64,000 bases of DNA from Paramecium pentaurelia (lineage: Eukaryota > Ciliophora > Oligohymenophorea > Peniculida > Parameciidae), in contig CAJJDO010000033.1 in NCBI GenBank assembly GCA_905183005.1, forward strand, positions 377,820 to 441,819, written 5' to 3'. The position numbers were made by a program, and so were the translations under genes. A model generated the notes under the pieces. It had not been told where the DNA came from and did not search any database. It saw only the letters and a list, made by a program, of their open reading frames with translations. Positions 60,473 through 64,000 of the stretch are shown in pieces; the first letter of the stretch is position 1, and each line of letters begins with the position of its first letter.

Positions 60473-62419
60473 ATGTATTTAAGCTTTATTAAGGAGCATT
60501 TTACACCTAGTTAAGAAGAACTTGATATTTTAGAAGCTAAAGAAACATAGGATTTGTATTCTGATGTATAAATTTAAGGTGGATTTATTTAAGTATTCTA
60601 TATCAAATATTTAGGTTTATTCTAGATAATGCAGTATATTTGATTCTGAATTATATAAAAAATAACTCAAAGTATTTTAGAAATATTTATTGAATTATGA
60701 GAAATAAAATTCTAAATTAAATGGACTTTGTCTTGAAAAAGCATTTTATGTGGAATAAACTTATTCTCTTGACTGTTAGGTTGAATCACCAGAAACTTGG
60801 TTAAGAGAATAAGTAACAGTCTGGTAATTGCCTACTGATATAGTGAATAAATTGAATTCTAAGTGTTTTACTTTTGAAGATATAGCTAAAAGGCATGGTA
60901 ATTAAATGGTTGACATTCGAATTCAAGATCCAAATACAGATACTTTTACTCCAACAATTGAATAGAATTGTATAGCTAATTAAATGAGAATTGATGAGTA
61001 TTGCAAATATTTAAAAAATAAAACAGAGTTCTTTTAAAAACATACAGAATATTCATCTGATAAAGTTCTATTTGCTGTAAATGTAGATATGGATAATTGG
61101 GATGAAGAAACAGGTTAATTATATGAATATATGCCACAATCATTATTAAAATATGATGGATTAGTATATATGAGACAATTCTGTTTAGGAGTTAATATTC
61201 CATAGATATATATAAAGACTAAAGGAGTTTGGACTGGTGGACATTAAGAAAATTCATCAGTAAATTCTTTAAATTTTAATCATGGTCCAGGAGATTGTCT
61301 TTGGTTAACTGTAGATGCTCAACATGTAAAAAAATTATATGAAATAATGCCAAATCTATATTAAATTGAAGGCTTATGGTTTAAGGAGATTGATTTCTTT
61401 TTGGAAAACAATATACCCATAAAATATACAATATAAAAAAAAGGAGATCTAGTGATTTTGGGAGCTGGATGTCTACATTGGGTAAAGAGTCTAGGAAATA
61501 CTATAAATACATCTTGGAATTTATTAGTTTATTCAGAAGATACATTTCAATAAATATATGATAGATAACTTATTAATGACCAATACTAAATATCAAGTGT
61601 TCTACCTATTAAGAATTTGTTTCTAGATATTTATATACATCGTAAATCTCCTGTATTAAAAACATTCTTACATAAATTTATATAGGAAGATATAGATAAT
61701 TACTTAAAGTAATCTACAAAAATAAAGAATTGTAAAAAGAAATTCAATTCTAGAGAAGTATTGTAATGTAATAATTGCAAAATGGAAATTTTCATCTTTT
61801 ATTAAATAAAAAATGATTAAACATTTAGATGTATTAAATGTCTAGATGGAGAAGAAGTAGAAATCTTTATGAAATATAAACCAACTGAACTTATTTTAGT
61901 TTTAAATGCAGAAAAGTTTTCTTGCAGTCCTACTTTGTGTACAAGATATATGGGAAATACAGAATGTTAACTTGATAAATAAACAGAAGAATTTTAAAGT
62001 GAAAGTTATTAATCTAGTATAGATTTAAGTAAAAGTGCAGAAGAATAATCTAAAACTAAATTTACTAGAAGAAAGGAAAAAAGTAAAACTTCAAAAAAAT
62101 CATCATAGACATAATAATAAGATAGGTAAAATTGTATTATTTATTTAGAAATTCAAGTGCTTAAACAAATCATTAAAATAGGCAAAAGAGACCCTATAGA
62201 AAGAAAACTAAAGGATAAGATGATTTAATTTCTGAAATTTGTACATCCTAAAAATCACATAAAAAAAATGAAAATAATAATACAAAATCTAAGTTGAACA
62301 AAAAGATTTAAAAGGTTTAAAAACTAGAAAGCAGTGTTAAAAGTGTATCTAGTTCAGGTTTCGATAGTCATTCTTAAATTCAATTAATTAAAAAAGGAAA
62401 AAAATAAAATGAATTATGA
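60473..62419 (+). CDS. UTX/KDM6-like JmjC histone demethylase
   Basis: 633 residues; introns of 22 and 23 nt. The JmjC domain spans about residues 150-370: VWTGGHQENSSVNSLNFNHG (iron ligands His and Glu of HxE), GPGDCLWLTVDAQHVKKLYE, IKYTIQKKGDLVILGAGCLHWV (distal His), NTSWNLLVYSED. The KDM6-type zinc domain follows (CNNCKMEIF, then CIKC, and CSPTLC...C). The tail is basic and Ser/Gln-rich. Fe(II)/2-oxoglutarate dioxygenase expected to remove methyls from H3K27, opposing Polycomb-type E(z) enzymes, which in ciliates also guide genome rearrangement (known for the family; activity here inferred). It ends 34 bp before chorismate synthase. Confidence 0.85.
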
Positions 62420-62453
62420 TTAACATATTAATTTTAAATATTTATAATTAATA

Positions 62454-63542
62454 ATGAGTACTTTTGGTTAAAAGTATAGAGTTACAACTTTTGGAGAATC
62501 TCATTCTAAAGGAGTTGGTTGTGTTATTGATGGATTTCCATCTAATTTTAAAATTGATTAAGATTCATTACAATATCAATTAAATAGAAGAAGACCTGGA
62601 TAAACTAAATTAACAACTTAAAGAGATGAAAAGGATAAAGCAATTATAATTAGTGGACTCAATACTTAAAATTTAACTTTAGGTAGTCCCATAATGATTA
62701 TGGTCTATAATGAAGACATGAGACCATAAGATTATAAATAATTTGATTAAATACCTCGTCCTGGTCATGCTGATTTTACATATTAAATGAAATATGAAAT
62801 CAGAGCAGAAAGTGGAGGAGGTAGATCCTCTGCAAGAGAAACTATTGGAAGAGTTTGTGCAGGTGCTATAGCCTAATAATTTCTATGTTAAATGAATATA
62901 TCAATTTCTGCTTGGGTTTCTTCTGTTGGGAATATTGAAATTCCTAAAGAAGTCTAACAATAATTAATATTAAATCCACCTACTCAAGAATAAATTGAAG
63001 AAGTTAATACATAATATTAATTCAGAAATCCACATTAGGAATCTGCATTAGAAATGGTAAAATTAATAGAGTAAGTAAAACATGATAAGGATTCTATTGG
63101 AGGAACTGTAACTTGTGTTATTAAAGGGTGTCCTGTTGGATTAGGTGAACCATGTTTTGATAAATTTTAAGCTGTCTTGGCTCATGCTATAATGAGTATT
63201 CCAGCAACAAAAGGTTTTGAATTTGGTTCAGGTTTTGAAGGAACAAAATTAAGAGGAAGTGTTCATAATGACAGATTCAAAAATTTAAAACCTATCACTA
63301 ATAATGCAGGAGGTACTTTGGGTGGTATAACAAATGGAGAAAATATTTATTTTAAAGTAGCATTCAAACCAGTTTCTACAATAGGTCTTGAATAAGAGAC
63401 ATCTAATTTTAAAGGAGAAGATATTATTTTAGAGGCTCATGGCCGTCATGATCCTTGTGTAGTTAGTAGAGCTGTGCCAGTAATTGAAAGCATGGCAGCA
63501 ATTGTTGTTCTTGATTTGTATCTATTAAGTAAATAAAAATGA
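62454..63542 (+). CDS. chorismate synthase
   Basis: 362 residues with no introns, unusual beside its neighbours. Converts 5-enolpyruvylshikimate-3-phosphate to chorismate, the last step of the shikimate pathway; needs reduced FMN. Signatures: VTTFGESHSKGVGCVIDGFP, GRSSARETIGRVCAGAIA, SIGGTVTCVIKGCPVGLGEP, SIPATKGFEFGSGFEG, FKVAFKPVSTIGLE and AHGRHDPCVVSRAVPVIESM. Size matches the bacterial/plastid monofunctional enzyme, without a fused flavin reductase. Signature 1 has Ser where Gly is usual (ESHSKG versus ESHGKG-like), otherwise intact. Confidence 0.95.
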
Positions 63543-63563
63543 GTATTTTTTATAATAATAAAA

Positions 63564-64000
63564 ATGAAAGTAATGGAATAACTGGAAGCTGCCATTAAAT
63601 CAAATGATACAGTGACTAAATTACTTCCAGCTCTTAAGATAATAACTAACTCATTGCCATTTCCTGATCGTCATACATACATAAAAGATCCTAGGTTAGT
63701 TAAGCTACTGTTAATTGTTTATCCATTGTTACCTGAAACTATTGATATGATTTTGGGACAGTTACTTAATGTGTTCAAAGACTAAGTAGAATGGATTAAG
63801 GGATGTTGTAAAGCCATAGAAGAGTATGCAGTGTTTAAATCAAATACGATTAGTTCATCTAAGTTTTATTCTCTTGAATATTTTTAATAAGTTCTTCATT
63901 GTGCAGCAGAAGCATGGTAACCATAAAGAAATATTATGATAGTTTAGAATTAGATGATATTTGTTATGGTTTTATTATATTTTTGAAACATGCAGAGTCA
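63564..64000 (+). CDS. helical-repeat hypothetical protein, 5' part
   Basis: Starts at ATG 63564, 21 bp after the chorismate synthase stop, and runs off the window. A probable 26-nt intron (GT...GATAG) near 63918-63943 joins AEAC to LELDDICYGFIIFLKH. Composition suggests alpha-solenoid helices (KLLLIVYPLLPETIDMILGQ). Family not recognised from this fragment. Confidence 0.6.

Noticed and set aside
1..64000. Interpretation of the region as pseudogene-rich because of many TAA/TAG codons
   Set aside because: These codons fall at Gln positions of conserved proteins; the genetic code, not decay, explains them.
1..64000. Tetrahymena as source
   Set aside because: The code would fit, but Tetrahymena introns are typically much longer than the 19-30 nt seen here; Paramecium-like introns fit better.

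Overview
The window is a gene-dense stretch of a ciliate macronuclear genome, most likely a Paramecium or close relative. The evidence is internal. Reading frames stay open for hundreds of codons, and match well-known protein families, only if TAA and TAG are read as glutamine and TGA as the sole stop. Nearly every gene is split by very short introns (about 19-30 nt, GT...AG, often 23-29 nt). Base composition is very AT-rich and spacers are usually tens of base pairs. With this code, removing the tiny introns restores a length divisible by three for almost every gene; that is the main test I used for exon structures. Standard-code ORF calling gives mostly fragments and antisense shadows here.

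Layout. 1-8.6 kb: 3' end of a PGS1-type phosphatidylglycerophosphate synthase, an RCC1-repeat protein, a membrane histidine-kinase-like protein, an ankyrin-repeat protein with a frame break, a small membrane protein and an unknown protein. 8.6-17 kb, all minus: TPR-SET methyltransferase, RhoGAP, divergent cullin, and a DUSP-MYND-USP deubiquitinase. 17.4-24.2 kb: CK1-like pseudokinase, PP4/PP6-like phosphatase, UAP1-like pseudoenzyme, PX-BAR sorting nexin, aquaporin and ribosomal protein eL34. 24.4-30 kb: multi-module TPPP/p25-alpha protein, a Cys-pair protein, small uncertain ORFs and a zinc-knuckle protein. 30-34 kb: the centriole gene POC1 followed by two truncated near-identical copies bounded by a run of N and a single N, probably an assembly artefact. 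34.4-42 kb: poly-Q chromo-like protein, FAM135-type lipase, ARL3, a mitochondrial CxnC protein, a Rab2/14-like GTPase and an ERF4/GOLGA7-like protein. 42-53.8 kb: a 2,008-residue Rav1/DMXL (RAVE) protein, a very unusual NAK kinase-ANTH-polyQ-TKL kinase ORF, and eEF1B-gamma. 54.6-64 kb: two coiled-coil/unknown proteins, an R1R2R3 Myb factor, a doubtful small gene, a TMX-like thioredoxin protein without CxxC, a UTX/KDM6-like JmjC demethylase, chorismate synthase and the 5' part of an unknown gene.

Themes. Many genes serve membrane traffic and cilia: Rav1/DMXL, NAK-ANTH, PX-BAR, Rab, ARL3, POC1, TPPP, ERF4-like. Others serve ubiquitin control (cullin, USP), signalling (phosphatase, kinases, RhoGAP) and chromatin or transcription (JmjC, SET, chromo-like, Myb). 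I see no operons, CRISPR arrays, insertion sequences, rRNA or convincing tRNA genes. The most interesting items are the two-kinase ANTH fusion, the UAP1 homologue that has lost its nucleotide-binding loop, the DUSP-MYND-USP architecture, the p25-alpha array protein and the codon-reassigned (TAA)n poly-Q tracts.
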